From positions 1 to 7,321 of the forward strand of contig JAGWXJ010000096.1 in assembly GCA_018969935.1 (NCBI GenBank): a DNA stretch of 7,321 bases. Direction: 5' to 3'. Below, one piece after another: positions 6,539 through 7,321 of the stretch; the stretch's first letter is position 1, and each line of letters opens with the position of its first letter. This DNA comes from Alphaproteobacteria bacterium (GTDB taxonomy: Bacteria; Pseudomonadota; Alphaproteobacteria; Micavibrionales; UBA1664). The notes below the pieces were generated by a model. The model was not told the DNA's origin. It did no database searches and saw only the letters and a program-made list of their open reading frames with translations. The position numbers were made by a program, and so were the translations under genes.

Positions 6539-7213
6539 TTAAACAATGGCCCCGCCCTTGAGGCGCAGCGTGCGGTCCATACGGGCGGCAAGCTCGGGGT
6601 TGTGGGTCGCCATCAGCATGGCAACACCCGTCTTGCGCACGATGGCTTCCAGCATGCGGTAAACCGTTTCCGCCGTGTCGGGGTCAAGGTTGCCGGTAGG
6701 CTCGTCCGCCAAAAGCAATTTGGGCCTGTTGGCCAGCGCCCGTGCGATGGATACACGCTGCTGCTCCCCGCCCGAAAGTCTTGCAGGGCGGTGGTCAAGC
6801 CGCGCGGCCAGCCCCAGCGCGTCCAGCATCTTGGCGGCACGGTCTGCCGCCTGCTTTTTGGGCTGCCCCGCAATCATCATCGGCAACATCACGTTTTCAA
6901 GGGCCGAAAACTCGGGCAGCAAATGGTGCGCCTGATACACAAAACCTATGCTCTCGCGGCGGAGCAACGTGCGCTCATGCTCGTTCATCGCCTGTGTTTC
7001 GTGCCCCGCGATGATGATTTTACCCTCGCTCGGCGTATCAAGCAGGCCAACGCACTGCAAAAGCGTGGATTTGCCGGAGCCCGATTGCCCCATCAGCGCC
7101 ACCATCTCGCCCGCGCCCACTTCAAAACTGACACCCTGAAGCACATGCAGGCGGTTATCGGCCTGCTCGTAAACGCGGTGAAGGGTTTCAACCTGTAAAA
7201 CGGCGTTACTCAT
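6539..7213 (-). CDS. lolD: lipoprotein-releasing ABC transporter, ATP-binding subunit LolD
   Basis: A 224-residue ABC ATPase that powers extraction of outer-membrane-destined lipoproteins from the inner membrane together with LolC/E permease subunits, handing them to the chaperone LolA. Visible motifs are Walker A GQSGSGKST (42-50), Q-loop Gln94, signature LSGGEQQ (146-152), Walker B LLLADEP with Glu171, D-loop GNLD and switch His204. The stretch HHLLPEFSALENVMLP (96-111) matches the LolD-specific segment after the Q-loop and separates it from related MacB-type ATPases. Length is typical for LolD. Its ATG lies inside the end of the upstream permease gene (ATGAGTAA, 8-base overlap), so the two are translationally coupled in one operon. 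It is a peripheral protein on the cytoplasmic face of the inner membrane. Confidence 0.95.
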   Translation of the reverse strand: MSNAVLQVETLHRVYEQADNRLHVLQGVSFEVGAGEMVALMGQSGSGKSTLLQCVGLLDTPSEGKIIIAGHETQAMNEHERTLLRRESIGFVYQAHHLLPEFSALENVMLPMMIAGQPKKQAADRAAKMLDALGLAARLDHRPARLSGGEQQRVSIARALANRPKLLLADEPTGNLDPDTAETVYRMLEAIVRKTGVAMLMATHNPELAARMDRTLRLKGGAIV

Positions 7214-7321
7214 AGCGCAGCGCCTCCACAGGATCGAGGCGGGCAGCCCGCCAGGCAGGGTAAAGTGTGGCGAGGAAGGAAAGCGAGAACGCCATGGCCA
7301 GCACGGCCGTTACCTCGCCCC
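7206..7321 (-). CDS. lolC: lipoprotein-releasing system permease LolC/LolE, C-terminal end (partial)
   Basis: The last 37 residues of a permease that runs off the right edge; stop TAA at 7206-7208. The visible part is a hydrophobic stretch (TAVLAMAFSLSFLATLYP), which would be the last transmembrane helix, followed by AWRAARLDPVEALRYE. The ending YPAWRAA-DPVEALRYE is characteristic of LolC/LolE-type and related FtsX-domain permeases. The partner ATPase LolD overlaps it directly, which supports the lipoprotein-release assignment. Whether it is LolC, LolE or a single hybrid subunit cannot be decided from the tail; the symbol is provisional. Confidence 0.85.
   Translation of the reverse strand, partial: GEVTAVLAMAFSLSFLATLYPAWRAARLDPVEALRYE

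Noticed and set aside
6503..7198. Plus-strand open frame (231 codons) opposite lolD
   Set aside because: Mirror frame of an ABC ATPase with intact Walker A, signature and Walker B motifs on the minus strand.

Overview
The window looks like a chromosomal segment of a Gram-negative proteobacterium, most likely an alphaproteobacterium. The evidence is a proteobacterial-type DnaE replicative polymerase close to the lolC-lolD lipoprotein-export genes, a neighbourhood I know from many alphaproteobacteria. Base composition is moderately GC-rich and coding density is very high. No RNA genes, insertion sequences, CRISPR arrays or long repeats are visible, and no gene-free stretch exceeds about 85 bases.

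Layout, left to right. (1) Bases 1-155 hold the 3' end of an unrecognised plus-strand gene that converges on dnaE with 8 bases between the stops. (2) dnaE (minus strand, 164-3595) is complete at 1143 residues, with its three catalytic aspartates, clamp-binding motif and OB fold. (3) Two tandem paralogous minus-strand genes (3638-4189 and 4194-4733) encode small isochorismatase-fold proteins. Both keep the family cysteine but have His where the family normally has its first catalytic Asp. (4) A 67-base divergent intergenic region contains a perfect 12-bp palindrome. (5) A plus-strand sialic-acid-synthase-type gene (NeuB/PseI/LegI family, NeuB barrel plus SAF domain, 4801-5997) stands alone, without other nonulosonate genes in view. 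(6) A minus-strand gene of unknown function (6002-6454) has a good Shine-Dalgarno and a plausible promoter, and converges on the neuB-type gene. (7) lolD (6539-7213) overlaps the end of a lolC/lolE-type permease gene that runs off the right edge.

How the genes fit together: LolC/E and LolD form the ABC machinery that releases lipoproteins from the inner membrane, and DnaE is the replicative polymerase. Both are core functions. The roughly 2.9 kb between lolD and dnaE looks like an accessory block: a divergent pair of transcription units (neuB-like gene, and the two isochorismatase-like paralogs) plus an unknown gene. The block is the most interesting part of the window. It combines an orphan sugar-acid synthase with a paralogous pair of probably altered hydrolases. 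The starts of dnaE, the first paralog and the neuB-like gene all lack a clear Shine-Dalgarno and have a -10-like hexamer 6-7 bases before the ATG, which suggests leaderless transcripts.
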